DNA from: Heloderma charlesbogerti
Lineage: Eukaryota; Chordata; Lepidosauria; Squamata; Helodermatidae
Direction: 5' to 3'
Assembly: GCA_026122225.1 (NCBI GenBank)
Contig: JANEZZ010000737.1
Location: forward strand, 496,001 to 560,000
DNA length: 64,000 bases
Both the position numbers and the translations under genes were made by a program. Of the stretch, positions 30,491 to 42,675 are shown one piece after another (within the stretch, counting starts at the first letter, position 1; each line of letters begins with the position of its first letter). The notes under the pieces were generated by a model. It was not told the origin of the DNA and did not search any database. It was given only the letters and a program-made list of their open reading frames with translations.

Positions 30491-30960
30491 GCACTGAAGG
30501 TGGATTCCCAGTCAAACAAGTCCCCACACCTCTGTTTTCTGTATGCAGTTGAGTGCTTGATTTGTCCTGAGAGGAGATTTCAGGGGCACTTTATGTAGAT
30601 GGGCCACAGGACGGAATGATGAGTTTGCACATGCAAATCCATCCTTAGCCAAAGCTCACTGAAGTTAATATTTATTTCTGCTGATTGGTTCATGTTCTTC
30701 AAGACCAATGGCATTTCTGAGCTTTGTTACATGAAGATGACTGGCGCTGCTGATGAACAGTCTATACCATAACAGCCATTCCGACAGCTATTATTTCATT
30801 AATACACATGGGATTTTTGCACATATGGCAGATCATGATTGTTAAGGGTCAGGAAGTTGTTTCATAAATCTCCTGTGTATTCAAGGATAAGAACCTACCC
30901 TTATGATCAATACTTCTGCCAACGTTTGGAGTATGAGTGGTGTAAAATCTGCAACCGATA
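30491..30960. other. No gene; candidate conserved noncoding stretch
   Basis: Repeat-free sequence with TTAATATTTATTTCTGCTGA and ACAGCTATTATTTCATTAAT. It is intact-looking single-copy DNA; conservation is untested. Confidence 0.3.
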
Positions 30961-30961
30961 T

Positions 30962-31175
30962 TTGTTGTTGTTGTTGTTCAGTCGTTCAGTCGTGTCCGAC
31001 TCTTCGTGACCCCATGGACCACAGCACGCCAGGCCTTCCTGTCCTGCGCTCTCTCCCGGAGCGTGCTCAAGTTCATATTCATTGCATGGGTGATGCTATC
31101 TAGCCATCTCATCCTCTGCTGTCCCCTTCTCCTTTTGCCTTCAGTCTTTCCCAGCATCAGGGTCTTTTCCAGTGA
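30962..31175 (-). mobile_element. BovB (RTE) LINE 3' end
   Basis: GTTGTTGTTGTTCAGTCGTT at the left is the complement of the BovB tail. CGTGACCCCATGGACCAC and CTCTCCCGGAGCGTGCTC match the copy at 3432 nearly base for base. It is 5' truncated; about 60 codons of ORF2 remain on the minus strand, with disruptions. Confidence 0.9.
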
Positions 31176-31994
31176 CTTTTCTCTTCACATTTGCACTCAT
31201 CATCTCCCTGTTCCTTGACTGATAGGAGCAGTCATTACTTTTTTAAAATAACAATTGCAAAATTTCAGTTTGATCATTTAAGGCATTTTATAAATATTGA
31301 AACATAAAATGTAAAGATTTGGGTCATTTATAACAAGAATACTGAGCAATCTGTGATTTTAAAAAATGCAAACAAAATCTTAAATATCCTGAACGGAAAA
31401 ATAAAACCAATTTACTTCATTGTTATATGTTACCTTAAAAAGACTTATGAATATTCAGTGTGTGGAAATAGGTAAATAGAGCTCTAAATTTCAGGTACCT
31501 GATTGGAAATTATAAGCAAACGTTTCTCTTTTGGAAAATGCAAGCTCCATTTGCTCTTAAAATGCACAATCACAAGCAAAGTCTAGGCAGTTCTTGTTAT
31601 TGGTATTCCAGTACTGGTGCTTCTGGTATGTCTGTTTAATTTCTTGCTCCACTGATTTACAAATGCTAGTAGTAGCAAGGGATCATCATGGTGCTAGGCT
31701 GAGAGAAAGACCCTAATCTCTTTACAGCTAGCAGGCAAAGGGCCAGAGAGTACAGTTATCTGAAACAGGAGAGTGACAATTGAAAACACAGATGATGGGC
31801 GATAATGGGAAGCTGGAAAGCTAGAGGGAAACTGCAGGTTATTGGTGCTTAAATGTTTCACATCATTCTTTGAAGAGTAAAAGCTTTATTTTGGGGTTTG
31901 GGCAGTTGGGGAGAAGCCTGCCTTTTGATCAGGGTTTCAGCTACCCAGCTGACCCCACAGAACAGGAGACACAATAAACCAAACCATGCATGCA
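31176..31994. other. No gene; AT-rich single-copy sequence
   Basis: No repeat family of the window appears here. It includes TAAGGCATTTTATAAATATT and AATTATAAGCAAACG stretches that look like ordinary intergenic or possibly conserved noncoding DNA. Confidence 0.35.
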
Positions 31995-31995
31995 G

Positions 31996-32074
<79 letters not shown>
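31996..32074 (+). repeat. (CTGT)n(CTAT)n compound microsatellite
   Basis: About nine CTGT units pass into about ten CTAT units. The 67 aa frame across it is low-complexity. Confidence 0.95.
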
Positions 32075-32315
32075 GAGAATCTACTAAGCTGCTTAGAATG
32101 AAATCTACACAAATCAAGCTAACAAGGAATGAAGTTGAAGTGCTCAAAACCACTAACAACACAGATACTGTGACAATGAGCTTTTAAAAAACATAATTAT
32201 TAATACACAATAAATAGTTTTTAATTAAAAAAACCACTTATAATTACAACACAGATGCTCTACTATCCCACCCACTGTATCCTTTCACTCATAGTGTGAA
32301 TGTTATTTTACAGTG
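32075..32315. other. No feature recognised
   Basis: AT-rich sequence with short A/T runs. Confidence 0.4.
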
Positions 32316-32498
32316 CAATCCTAGACATGTCTAGGCCGAAGGAAGCTTGATTGAATTCAATGGGACTTACTCCCAGGTAAGGACCCTAGAGATGTGTTGG
32401 ACTGCAACCTCCATCATCCCCAGCATATATGGCCACTAACCCTGCTGGCTCGGGAAGATGGGAGTTGTAGCCCAACACATCTTGAGGGAGGAAGGCTG
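32316..32498. mobile_element. Two adjoining MITE fragments
   Basis: At 32316-32385, AGTGCAATCCTAGACATG with TTCAATGGGACTTACTCCC is the short MITE family. At 32390-32495, GATGTGTTGGACTGCAACC pairs with GTAGCCCAACACATCTTGA, a foldback of the CCAGATGTTTTGGAC type. Confidence 0.6.
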
Positions 32499-33090
32499 GT
32501 GGAAGAGGCTGGTGTACAAGCGTTTGTGCCATTGGATCCAATCCTCTTACATGTGCGCCCTGCTGAATGTGGATATCTTCCCATTTATATACACTCCCAA
32601 TGTAGATAGCTGGTGTCAGCTTTTGACAGTTTCAGTCTTGCTGTCTCTGGTGCTGCATGCACAGCTCTGAGTCCTGGATGGAGGGGAGCCACCAGTGGGA
32701 ACTTGTGGCAGCACCTTTCTGCAGGTAGCAGCACCTTTTTGCATCCATGGGGGCCTGTTCTACAACTGTGTGCAGATACCTCTTTCCATACGCACATGCT
32801 GTCACGGGATCCATGCAACTGTCCTATATGCGAAGAACAAACTCATTCTCTTGAAGGTGCTTCCAGATGGAGGGATCATAGCACTACTAATCAAAAGGTA
32901 TTGTGCAACTATTCCTTCATTTCCTCCTTAATGGATTTTTTTCTTACCAGGAAAAAAGCCCCGAAGAAGCAGTGGGAAAACATGGGAGAGTTACAAATTG
33001 AAGTTGTCATCATCAGCACCCATTGTCAAATTCCGTGAATGCAGTAATAGGGCAATTGCACAATACAAACCTTGTCTGGAAACACACCAT
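32499..33090. other. No gene recognised
   Basis: The 141 and 78 aa frames lack any recognisable domain and contain no plausible exon boundaries that I would defend. Confidence 0.4.
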
Positions 33091-33099
33091 GTGGAACCT

Positions 33100-33345
33100 T
33101 CTGTAGCCCAAAGGCACTATCCTCACACAAGAGGGAGGTACCAGCAGGCTTGAGGGAACTCAAGAGGTTTGCAGAAGTACAACAAATCTTAAGGAAAAAA
33201 ATGTCCTAAGGTCCCCCTACATCAGCCTAATGAGGACTGAGGATGCTCAGTGATCACAGAATGCTGACTTTTTGGCAAGGGGGAGGGGGCGGAATGGAGT
33301 GTCCTTGAAGAGGCCTGGCTGGCTGGAACTATGAACAGAAGCACT
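33100..33345 (+). repeat. Dispersed repeat R5, copy 2
   Basis: ACACAAGAGGGAGGTACCAG, GAGGTTTGCAGAAGTAC and TAATGAGGACTGAGGATGC match the copies at 29088 and 26105. Confidence 0.5.
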
Positions 33346-34224
33346 CCACACGCTAGCATTTCGTCTGCAGGTCCCACTTGTCTCATTTCTGTTTACAACA
33401 GCTTAATACAGATGCCATTAACAGCCTAATTTTTACTGAAGAGGCTGAGAAACAATGAGGTTGCCCATGACTACTTCGGAAGCTTGTGCCAGAACAGGGA
33501 TGTGAAAATTGGTTTTGCATTGCCCACACGCTACCTGCTAGGCATCACTGAGCATTTGCAATGCCTGTGACAAGGCCCCTCAGCCAAATCAAATTGGCTT
33601 GCCAGATCAAGTATACCTTCCCAAGAACCAGGTTTTCTGGCTTTGCTTGGTCAACAAGGCAAAACAACCTCTGGTGCTCTCCACTCCTGCCCACAGGTAT
33701 TCTGGGTACCCCAGGCCTGGCCCATGGCCTGACAGGACCATGTTTTGAAAGAAACTGCCTGTTTTACTTCCTGTGATATACCTTCAGTCACCAGAGGAAG
33801 CACCTTAGACATCTTCTTTAGATGACAAATAAAGATCGCTCTTCGGCCTGCGGTCATAACTCCAACAAACATGCTTTTAAAAACAACAACCAAACCTCAA
33901 GTGCAAGTGACCTAAAGCTTTTCTCACAAAGAAATAGGGCAAGAACATATATAGTGAAAATAATATATATTGACAGAAGTAGGTGGTTTGGCAGAAGGCA
34001 AAGTTTGTGAATTAGTAGTGCCTTCCACCCGAAAATACTGCTTTATCTTTCATACACAGTCACACTGCAGAGGAATATAGCAGAGTTACACAGCAAACAA
34101 AACAATGGCCATTTCCCAGCCCTTAGAAGTGACATTTAAAAAACCTAGACTCATTAATAAGCATCAAGCAATCAATGCATTATGTGTCTGGAAGGATTCA
34201 TTTACATTTGATCTCTGATACCAG
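33346..34224. other. No gene recognised
   Basis: Apparently single-copy. The short frames at 33561 and 33651 overlap on opposite strands and show no domain. Confidence 0.4.
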
Positions 34225-34295
34225 GGCTGCAACTCTAAGCACACTTACCTGGGAATAAGCCCCACTGAACACATTGAGACTTCTGAGTAGACATT
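34225..34295. mobile_element. Short foldback MITE, partial
   Basis: GGGCTGCAACTCTAAGCAC, CTTACCTGGGAATAAGCCCC and TGAGTAGACATTTAT are a reverse copy of the 95-bp family. Confidence 0.55.
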
Positions 34296-34393
34296 TATTT
34301 ATTTATTATTTAAAAGTATTTTTAACCTGCCATTCATCCTAAGATATCAATGTTGTAAACAAAAAATGTAGGAACCAAAATATCCCACAAATA

Positions 34394-34456
34394 CTCTCTC
34401 TCTCTCTCTCTCTCTGTGTCTGTATATATACACATGCACGCGCACGCACACGCACA
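34394..34456 (+). repeat. (CT)n and (CA)n simple sequence
   Basis: CTCTCTCTCTCTCTCTCT passes through TGTCTGTATATATACAC into GCACGCGCACGCACACGC. Confidence 0.9.
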
Positions 34457-34519
34457 CTTCTCCACTGCTTAAATTAATATAGTGAAATACAATATAAAAA
34501 CAGTATACAATGAGAAATA

Positions 34520-34700
34520 ATTAAAAACATAACAGAAAAGATGACAATTAAACAGGGCAGTGCCATAGTCCCTTACAGGTCAGGAAAAGCCTATGTAAAC
34601 AAATACATTTTCAAGAGGCATTTGAAGCTTGCCACAGTGTCTGCCTCTCAAACCACACATGAGACAGGGTTCCGCACAATAAAAACATAAAACAACATTA
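34520..34700 (-). repeat. L2-type LINE 3' fragment, decayed
   Basis: AAAAGCCTATGTAAACAAAT, TTTTCAAGAGGCATTTGAAG and GCTTGCCACAGTGTCTGCC resemble the complement of the L2 C-terminus and tail seen at 5143. No open frame remains. Confidence 0.4.
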
Positions 34701-34896
34701 CAATAAAAACAGATCAGAGGCGTAAAAAGCCAAGCAGACTAAGCTCAAAACAAAACATGCATAGGATTGCACTGTAAAGCTTTTATATTATATTTATATT
34801 CCTATTTTTCTCAAGGCTCAAATGATATCTTACTTATTTTTATTTTATTAATAAAGCACTATCAATAAGTATGGTGCTTTACATGCAAAATGGCAG

Positions 34897-34898
<2 letters not shown>

Positions 34899-34938
<40 letters not shown>
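34899..34938 (+). repeat. (CA)n microsatellite, about 20 units
   Basis: An uninterrupted CA run; the longest dinucleotide tract in the window. Confidence 0.95.
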
Positions 34939-34943
<5 letters not shown>

Positions 34944-34944
34944 A

Positions 34945-36094
34945 CCGCCCTGTGAAGCTTATAATCTAAATTTGGACAGTGGGCACTAAGATAAGTTTAC
35001 AGGGGGAGAATGGGACTAGTTACATAACCATAGACTTAGGCCACAAGCATATGGATCACATTCTTATGAGTCAGAACACCTCCAAACCCAGAGGCTTCCA
35101 CATACCCAGTGCCCTGGTGAGCTGCTGCCGGCAGGGTTGGAGGAGCAACGGAGGCAGTTTTCTCCTCTCTGTCCTCTGTGTTTTGGTTTTTTCTCTAACC
35201 TGTCCAGACAGGGTGCGCTGGTGGGGGCAGGACTGAAGCTGGAGAGGCCATAGTGCTCCTCATATCCTGGCCTCTCCCATCCATGCTGATTGGTAACCCC
35301 CCTTTTTGACCTCTCTTAGGCTGCTTTTATGACCTCAGGAGGCAGGTGGCGTGGTTCTTTTCGCAGCGGCCGTGAGGGAGCAGGGGAAGGGATCGCATAC
35401 TGGTGTCTGCCTTCTGAGGCCATAGCACTGTCTACGGCCTTGGACTGTGGACTCCAAAGAATCCTGTGGAGACTTCTGGGACACTGTCCTGGGACCACAG
35501 GATTACTCTCCCTGTTTTAGTATGGGATGAATTTTCATTTTGAACTTCTCTGGTGCATTTTTCCTACTGCATTAAGCAATAATAGTCTATCTTGGCTGTA
35601 TTCCCACAATTTTATCTATGAAATACAGGAAGGTATACTAAGATATCCCCGAGGAAACATCATCTCCATATAAGCACCTACAGCCAACTGTCCAGGTCCT
35701 GCTCTGTGAACCACTAATGGTGATGGAAAAGTCTACAGGGGCTCAGGGTCCTTGTCTATGGCACTCCCACTAGAGAAAGGATTAGTTCAGCACAAATATC
35801 ACATCTCTTTTGAAGGAAGAACTGCATATTATACACACATTTTCCACCCTTCATACAGTTGCTTCACTCATACATTTCATCAAGTGATGGCTTGTATGTG
35901 TGAATGGGCCATGACAGATAGAAAACACCATAGGCAGCACTTTCAAATCTCCTTGCATCATTTTGAGTACAAGACGCTTCAGTGGAGCCAGTTCACACAT
36001 TCCACCGCCTGCTAAACAAGTGCGCAGTAATCAAAGGCAGAGAAATCAAGTGATGACGATGATCATGTGAACTGGGCCAGAACTGATATGATCA
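34945..36094. other. No gene recognised
   Basis: A moderately GC-rich piece at 35095-35520 has open frames on both strands (85, 60, 63 aa) without known domains. The rest is ordinary sequence. Confidence 0.4.
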
Positions 36095-36477
36095 GTGGTG
36101 TAGTGGAAGCAGGGCTTGCAGGGACGCAGCCCCGACACTTTTTCATTAGCAGGGACTCTGATGTCATCTGCCACCCCTGCTCAGAATTCCCTGTTCCCTC
36201 TGAGTTTAGCTGCGATCCTCACTGTAGCTGTGGGGGGAATGAATTTTCCAAGCAACAATATATTGTTCCATGTTGGAATGCAAAATATTTGGGATGACTT
36301 GGTCTGGAATGGGCAATTAAGACTTATTCGCTTTACCAAAGACGTGCTCCTGGTGGAGAGGAAAACTCCTAGAACTGGTTTGTTGATATGGATCGACACA
36401 GCCGTCTGAAATTTTTGGACTGCCCTTGGAGATTGTCACAATGAGCTCCTGCATTTCCAAATTTACCACTACACCAT
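36095..36477. mobile_element. TIR element with GTGGTGTAGTGG ends
   Basis: GTGGTGTAGTGGAAGCAGGG at the left and TTTACCACTACACCA at the right are inverted. The interior has GATGTCATCTGCCACCCCTG and TCCCTGTTCCCTCTGAG, shared with 28760-28940. Another right end (TTTGCCACTATACTA) lies near 36912. The 97 aa frame is not supported as a gene. Confidence 0.6.
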
Positions 36478-37904
36478 GTGTGTGTGTGTGTGCGTGTAGT
36501 TCAATCCAGCTGGGTGTGTGGATGTTTCTGTTGGTGGGATGGGGAGATATAATGAAGGAGCTTAGGGAAGGCTAATGGGTAATGTTGGGGTGCTAAGGGA
36601 GTGTGCAAGGGGGCTGTTTAAATGAGAAGGGATCTGTCCATGAGGGCTGAGATGAGAGGGTGAAGCTTCCATAGAGTATCATAGTTTGAAAACCTAAAAT
36701 GTTTGTGAGTGAGTGAGTGAGTGAAAAAGATTTTAACACCCCTGCATTTTTTCTCAGACATCCAATTGAAATACCACTGCCTTACTATCAGCTGCACTGT
36801 TTTGGGATCCCAGTTGAAGGCTGTATATCTTATAAGGTTGTATAATCTTAGAAGGGGTGTGGCTGTGAGGGGGCATGGCTGTGACTGTCAAGAAGGGACC
36901 CTGCACTTCTGAATTTGCCACTATACTACTGGATAAGATTCCTGTGTATGATTACAATGGTGTCGAAATGCAAATACAGAAAGAAGCAGCCCATTTTACT
37001 TTCCATAATAGTTTAGGTCCAGTAGGGGGCAATCCTGCCAAAGAGCTTAGCCAATATACCCTTCACTGAGTTTCTTCCAAGTTTGCTGAAAGATACATTT
37101 CTGAAACCAACAGAACAACCTGAGGATTTTCGCTTTATACGTGCAACCTTTCATTCAGGAGACTGAAAAGCTGAGCTAGACCAGAAGAAGATACTCCTTG
37201 CACCATCCATTAGGACTGTGGAGCTCACATAAATGGTCAACGACTGGAGGCAGACTGCAGCCAATCTTCCTTGGGTTGACGTTGAGCTCCCAGATCTATC
37301 ACCCGAGTTTGAATAGCAACAGCAACGGCTTGCAGAAAGAGATGAGTAGGACAAGAAGACAGAAAGAGAAGTCCTTGGTAAGAACATCTTTGTCTTTTTC
37401 TTACTTTTTACAAACCTTTTGTGGTTTTCCTATTGCAAGTATTTTCACCATTCAAAGTTCATCCACAGGAAAGATGATATTTGTAAATAAAAACAATTAT
37501 TACTCCAATGGGCATCTTTTGATTCTCTGTTAAAAGAAGTGACCCAATTCTGAGATTTCCAGCCCCAGTTCTCTCTTTTATTTTTTCTGTTTAAAAAACT
37601 TAATTCCCACTTTTCTGTCTGTCAGCAGCTCCCCACCGCTGGCAGCTAAAAATAACCAGCTGGGGATATAGACCAGTTGGGATACTGAACATATACATGG
37701 GAAATAACCATCATTTTTTAAAAAAAAAATCATTTCTATACCACCCAATAGCCAAGGCTCTTTATTTATTTAGTCTGCAGCTACCATCAGCCTGTCTTGC
37801 CACAAGCCTTTGCCCTAAATCAGTATTATTCCCTGGCTACAAAAGCAGTTAATTAGTACCAAGTCATTCTACAGCAGGGAAGGGCAGATGTAGCTCCATC
37901 TAAT
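36478..37904. other. No gene; short simple repeats only
   Basis: There is (GT)n at 36479-36494 and (GAGT)n at 36706-36723. A 111 aa frame at 37198-37533 has no domain. The L2-like phrase TATACCACCCAATAGCCAAGG occurs near 37740. Confidence 0.4.
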
Positions 37905-38575
37905 ATGGCGGCTGAGCCCTTACCTCCCTAACCATCTGCTCCCATCAGTAGTTCATGCCCTGGTCTTCTCTCACTTAGACTACTGTAATGCACTCTATGT
38001 GGGGTTACCCTTGAAGATGGTTTGGAAGTTGCAGCTGGTGCAGAATGTGGTAGCCCGCCTGATTAAAGGCAGCCGTCGGCGAGATCACATCATTCCAATG
38101 CTGAAGGAGTTGCACTGGTTACCAGCTGTTTTCCGGGCCCAATTCAAGGTGTTGGTATTGACCTTTAAGGAGCACCTCCTGCAACACCAGGGATGCTGCT
38201 CAACAAGATTGGCCTCGGCAGGCCTTCTGTCTGTCCCATCAGCCAGAACAGCTAGGCTGGTGAAGACTAGGGAGAGGGCCTTTTCTGTAGTGGCCCCTAC
38301 TTTGTGGAATTCCTTCCCTAGTGACCTCCGCCATGCCCCCTCTTTGATGAGCTTCCACCGGGCTTTAGGAACCTGGCTGTTCAGGCAGGCATTTGGGGTG
38401 GGTTAGGGTGTTTTTTTTTAGAGCAATGTTGTTTTGTTCAGTAGACTATGTTGTATTTTGTGTTGTTATTTGTATTGTATACTGCCTAGAGTGGCCAGGC
38501 AGCTGGCCAGATGGGCGGCTAATAAATCTAATAAATAGATAGATATTATTATTATTACTATTATTATTATTTTAC
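37905..38575 (+). mobile_element. L2-type LINE ORF2 3' end
   Basis: The coding trace starts HALVFSHLDYCNALYVGLPL (about 37948), then frame 37999-38406 gives KLQLVQNVVARLIKG, HWLPAVFRAQFKVLVLTFK, TRERAFSVVAPTLWNSFPSD and RALGTWLFRQAFGVG. This is the RT thumb and C-terminus of L2. Relative to family expectation a short piece after LTFK is missing (EHLLQHQ follows directly). The 3' tail ends in AATAAATCTAATAAATAG and (ATT)n. Confidence 0.9.
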
Positions 38576-38896
38576 GAGAACCCCAAAGTCCAGCAATCGA
38601 AGTCATGCATAGGACCGCATGCATAGGATTGCATCCTAAGTTACCATGGCTTTTGGATACGATACTAGTCTTGTAGCTTGAGACTGCTTTGTTTTAAAAT
38701 TAGTCCCCCTCCCTTGCAACATGAGACCAATCAGGTAAAATAAATAAATATATAGGTTGGTCCTACTGGTCAAACACACCCAAGATAGACCAACCAAGTC
38801 TGGGGTCATGGAAGTCTGGGGTCTCCTTTTTTACAATTATTATATAAACAACATTGTTGCTGAGTTACATGGATTTGGGAGCTTTTTTCCAGTGGT

Positions 38897-39362
38897 GGAG
38901 GGAGCAATCCTATGGACCCTAGACAGCATCTGAGGGGCCATAGGATACTTCAGATTCCCTGATCCGAGGTCAGAAACACTGCTCTGACCTCAGAGGGGGG
39001 AATTGGACATTCGAGCCCCTGCCCCTGCCCCTTCGCAGCCGGTGTGGAAAGAACCTCACTGACTGCCCTCCAAGGTTGGAAACCTGACCTCAGAGAAGGG
39101 AAAAGGGGGCATTTTGATGGGTGGGGAGGGGAGGGGACTGGAGAGGCCAGGATATGAGCTGTCCTGAGACTCTGCCAGCCTCCTTCTCTCTGGCTCCGAA
39201 ATGCCTTCTCTAGACAGGCAAAAAGGCTCGTCTAGTGAAAAATGTGGGGCAGGAGGACGGGGAGGCAAAGATCACTTCCACCTCTTCTCCTGCTCTGCAC
39301 AGGATGATCGTAAGCCTCAGAGGTTAGGAGCTTATGATCATCTAGGGCACAATCAATAGTAC
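38897..39362. mobile_element. Possible large Harbinger-like MITE, diverged
   Basis: GGGAGCAATCCTATGG and GGCCATAGGATAC match the left end of the elements at 4098 and 58235. AGGTCAGAAACACTGCTCTG is an internal palindrome. The right end is unclear. Confidence 0.45.
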
Positions 39363-40185
39363 TGCTCCCTAAAAGTAGAAAGAAGACAAAACAGCTGGTA
39401 CTGACATGCAGCTTTACATTCTCTCCTGGACCAGTCAGGAATATAGGATAATGTTTTCCTTGCTCAAAAGCCAAATGCGCACACACACACCCTTCTCTGC
39501 CCACTACTTTCCTCTGTACCTCTGAGATTCGTGCCACAATGTATCTGTGCAGGCATCTTTGACGTTTTGCAACCATTTATGAATGACCCCACTGGTACTA
39601 TACCATTTGCTTCATTCGCCTGGCGCTTTCCTCAAGCACACACCCACAAAGTGCAATTTAGATTGGAGATCTCTCTCTCTCTCTCTGAAGCATGGGTAGT
39701 ATAACCTTTTGACACTACATGCTGAATCCTACATGCTGAATCCTGCATGCTCCTCCTCTCTGGCCAACCTTGGGGCTATTATTAAACACCAGCAATCTAA
39801 TGCCTCACATGGACAAGGTCATTTGACACAGAAGTGGTTTTTCATTTAAGCCACAGGCCTCGAAATAAGCTCTCACTCCAAATGAGAAGACTGGGGGCAG
39901 GGGGGGTGGGCGTGCAGGAGATTATTCAGCCCTTTCACAGTGGCCAGTGGGTCCTTGCAGTGGGCAGAAATTAGGGAAGAAGCGTGCCCTTTTCTGGCCA
40001 TGCTGTGACCCTAGGGGGCATTGACTGGATGTGGCCTGGAGGATTCTAACCTTGAAAGGAATTGTTCAGCTATGGGAGATGGATACTGGATTTCAAGAAG
40101 AAGGCACAGTGTGGCCTCTGTAGAACCTGAGAGACCCCTCGTGAAGACCAGAACAGATATTTCTTTAAATCCTTCTGTAGCAGTT
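39363..40185. other. No gene recognised
   Basis: Apparently single-copy, with a (CT)n tract at 39670-39687. The 114 aa minus frame shows no domain. Confidence 0.4.
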
Positions 40186-40196
40186 ATGCCTTCTTT

Positions 40197-40304
40197 TCCT
40201 TCTACTCTAGAGTAGGTGCAGCACCCCTGATCCAGATCTTAAACTGCCCCCTCTACACCACACTAGTCCAGATCAGGGCCCCTGTGCCTACTCTAGAGGG
40301 GAAA
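40197..40304. mobile_element. Foldback element with TCTACTCTAGAGTAGGTGC ends, copy 1
   Basis: CTACTCTAGAGTAGGTGCAG and GTGCCTACTCTAGAGG are inverted around CCCCTGATCCAGATC and TCCAGATCAGGGCCCC. A related element lies at 43806-43914. Confidence 0.65.
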
Positions 40305-41087
40305 AAATGTGGGGATGGGGAGACATACCTGCCAGATACAGATACAGGTTTGTTTTGGGACCTGTATCTGTATCTGGCCTCTGGAAAAGAGCCAAAGTAG
40401 AGGTGGTGTTAGGAGAACCATGATCAGATCTCCTCTGATTTACCATTGTTGCACTATTGTGTTTTTGTTATATTTTTATAATTATTGTAAAATGCCTAAA
40501 GATATTTATTTTATGAGGAATTTAATACATAAATAAGTAATAAACCACAACAGGCTTGTTTTTGTTTGTGATCACTGACAAGTCAAGCAGCATCCATAGT
40601 TAGGAAGTGAGCATTGGTGGTTCCTTGCTTGCCCTACTCAGAGTTACTGAGTTACGCCATTATGGGGTCATGGGCAGTCCATCTCCAGGAGTTTATTTGC
40701 CAGCTGCACCCCTAGATTGGTAGGGATTGTCATGTAAACAGTGGCTGGTGACCTAAACTGAACTTCGTCCTGGCTGATGTTGCTTCATCAGTGGTCTGAG
40801 TCAACTGGTCATCTTAACAGCAAAGCAAGCTGGTCAAATGCCTGTGCTTTCCGCTTGCCAGTTTCTGAGTCTGTCAGTTTCTCTTCTTCCCACATTCACC
40901 ATCTTTCCATCTGATTTAGGAAGAAATTTACAAATTTTGGTAAGTTCTTATCACACCATGAGCTGAACAAAATTCTCACCTGTCCCATGTCTGTTCCTCC
41001 CAAGGTAAGTAAAATCCAATTGTCCTTTTGACTGTTTGACTAATTGGTCGGGCTAATTCCATATGGCCATATGTTGTTTTTTCCAGG
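40305..41087. other. No feature recognised
   Basis: A short foldback of GATACAGATACAGG with CCTGTATCTGTATC lies at 40337-40376. Otherwise the sequence appears single-copy. Confidence 0.45.
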
Positions 41088-41332
41088 GCCGACCTAAGAC
41101 ACTGGGATGCCTGAGGGGAGCAGCAAAGGGCACTGAGCCTCCACAAGTCAAGTTGCATAGTACCCATGCCAACCAAGTTATCTGGTGCTTGAGGCACAGA
41201 ATCCAACAAACATATCTTCCCCTCCCTGGTACTAAACTACAATAATAATAAATAACTACCATTCTGCTGCCTTTTCATGACACCCAAAATCAGTTGCCTG
41301 AGGCAGTCACCTCACTCTGCCTAATGCTAGGG
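41084..41332. mobile_element. hAT-like MITE with CAGGGCCGACC ends
   Basis: CAGGGCCGACCTAAGAC and GCTAGGGCCAGCCCTG are inverted ends, and the body has TGCCTGAGGCAGTCACC. The flanks GTTTTTTC and CTTTTTCC are compatible with a decayed 8-bp duplication. Confidence 0.65.
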
Positions 41333-41769
41333 CCAGCCCTGCTTTTTCCCCATTTGGCCCAGATCATTATAACCCAAAACTTGCCTTGTAGTTATGACAG
41401 TGCAATAGCAGGATAGAACCACAAAGAACGAACAAATGAGGAAGTGGAAAAGATTTAGAGAAAATATGTAGATGCCAGTGAAACAGACCCAGAAGATGGC
41501 TGCACTTGACAAGCTTTAACACACTAGCCAGTGTGTATCATAAAATAATGAAAAATGGGGAAATAAAACAGCAGAAACTTAGTGGTGCTATCCAAGGGCC
41601 TGAAAGAGGCCATCCAAGGTGCTGAACCCCAGCCCCCACAACCACCCTGGGTTTAGCTCCTTTAATTGCGCCTTCCAGCACCCTGGATAGCACTGTTAGA
41701 GTTTGGGCTGGTGGTAACTAAAACCCAGCATGGAATCACAGCCCCTCTGGAACTGGAGTCACTAGCCTC
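41333..41769. other. No feature recognised
   Basis: Apparently single-copy sequence with short frames only. Confidence 0.4.
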
Positions 41770-41770
41770 C

Positions 41771-42534
41771 AGGCCGATCTACATTGTGCCCGCCATCGCA
41801 ATGAATTTGGTGTCCCATTGGGTTAAATGCTCTCGCATTAAAACATGATTATTCACACTCACCTATTTTCCCTGTTGCAGTGCTTCATTGAATGCGCGAG
41901 CTCGGTTCACACTCAAGCGCTGTGCTGTTTTCCTTCAAATCTTCGAAGATCTTGCCTGAATTAGGGGAAAAAAAACATTGCAGAGAAGCCCTGATTCTGT
42001 GAGGATAACCCCTGAATTAAAAAAAAAACATCCGGAGCAGGGGATAGGAGGGGGTAAAACGTAATCTCATCTGAAGGGATAGAACAACCCCCTGCTCCTT
42101 GCAGGAAGCCTGATTCCTAGGCGGTCGCCCATCCAACTACTGACCGGGGCCAACCCTGCTTAGCTTCCGAGATCAGACAGTGCTTGCACACCCAGCCCTT
42201 TGCTTGTTGCTGAGGAAACAGGGGCTGCTGAGGAAGCCATGTGATCAGTAGCCAGAAGAAGACATAGGGCTGTTGAGAGCTGTGATTGGACAGGAGGGAA
42301 ATACAAACACCACCGTATATGGACAGGTGTGGGAGGGGACTATGACCGGATATGGTAGTGAAGGCAGAAAATCAGAGCACATTAAGGGGAAATACCGGGA
42401 TATTAGGGTATTGAAAGCGGAAGCACAGAAGTGGGAAATTCCGGTTCCAATTTGAGGCGGGTACCGCATAGTGTGAAAGGCGGGTGGTGAAACCTCATTG
42501 GAAGCGAAAAAAGGCGGTAAGTGTAGGTCCAGCC
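41771..42534. mobile_element. TIR element carrying 5S rRNA-derived sequence, copy 2
   Basis: It starts GGCCGATCTACATTGTGCCC and ends GTAAGTGTAGGTCCAGCC. The unique flanking parts match copy 1 closely (GAATGAATTTGG-type left part, GATTGGACAGGAGGGAAAT right part). The forward 5S arm and about half of the palindrome are missing: after GCTGTTTTCC the sequence jumps to CTTCAAATCTTCGAAGATCT and then the right arm. Only the reverse 5S arm remains (42101-42192). Confidence 0.8.
42101..42192 (-). pseudogene. 5S rRNA-derived segment in copy 2
   Basis: CCTAGGCGGTCGCCCATCCA, CTACTGACCGGGGCC, AACCCTGCTTAGCTTCCGAG and ATCAGACAGTGC are the complement of 5S rRNA nucleotides from about 31 to 104. GCTTCCGAGATCAGA keeps the 5S sequence better than copy 1 in this stretch. 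Confidence 0.85.
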
Positions 42535-42675
42535 ACCATGTGTGTGTGTGTATGTGATAACAGCACTGTAGAGTTCACGTCATGACATTTGAGAGATGGA
42601 GAGTAAGTAGTCCTAATGCCAGAAGAGAAGTGGGACAGTTTTTATCAGCTGGGATACTGCTGGACCAGGCTTGCG

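Noticed and set aside
37198..37533. 111 aa frame as an exon
   Set aside because: No recognisable domain and no supporting splice context; the sequence around it is ordinary noncoding DNA.
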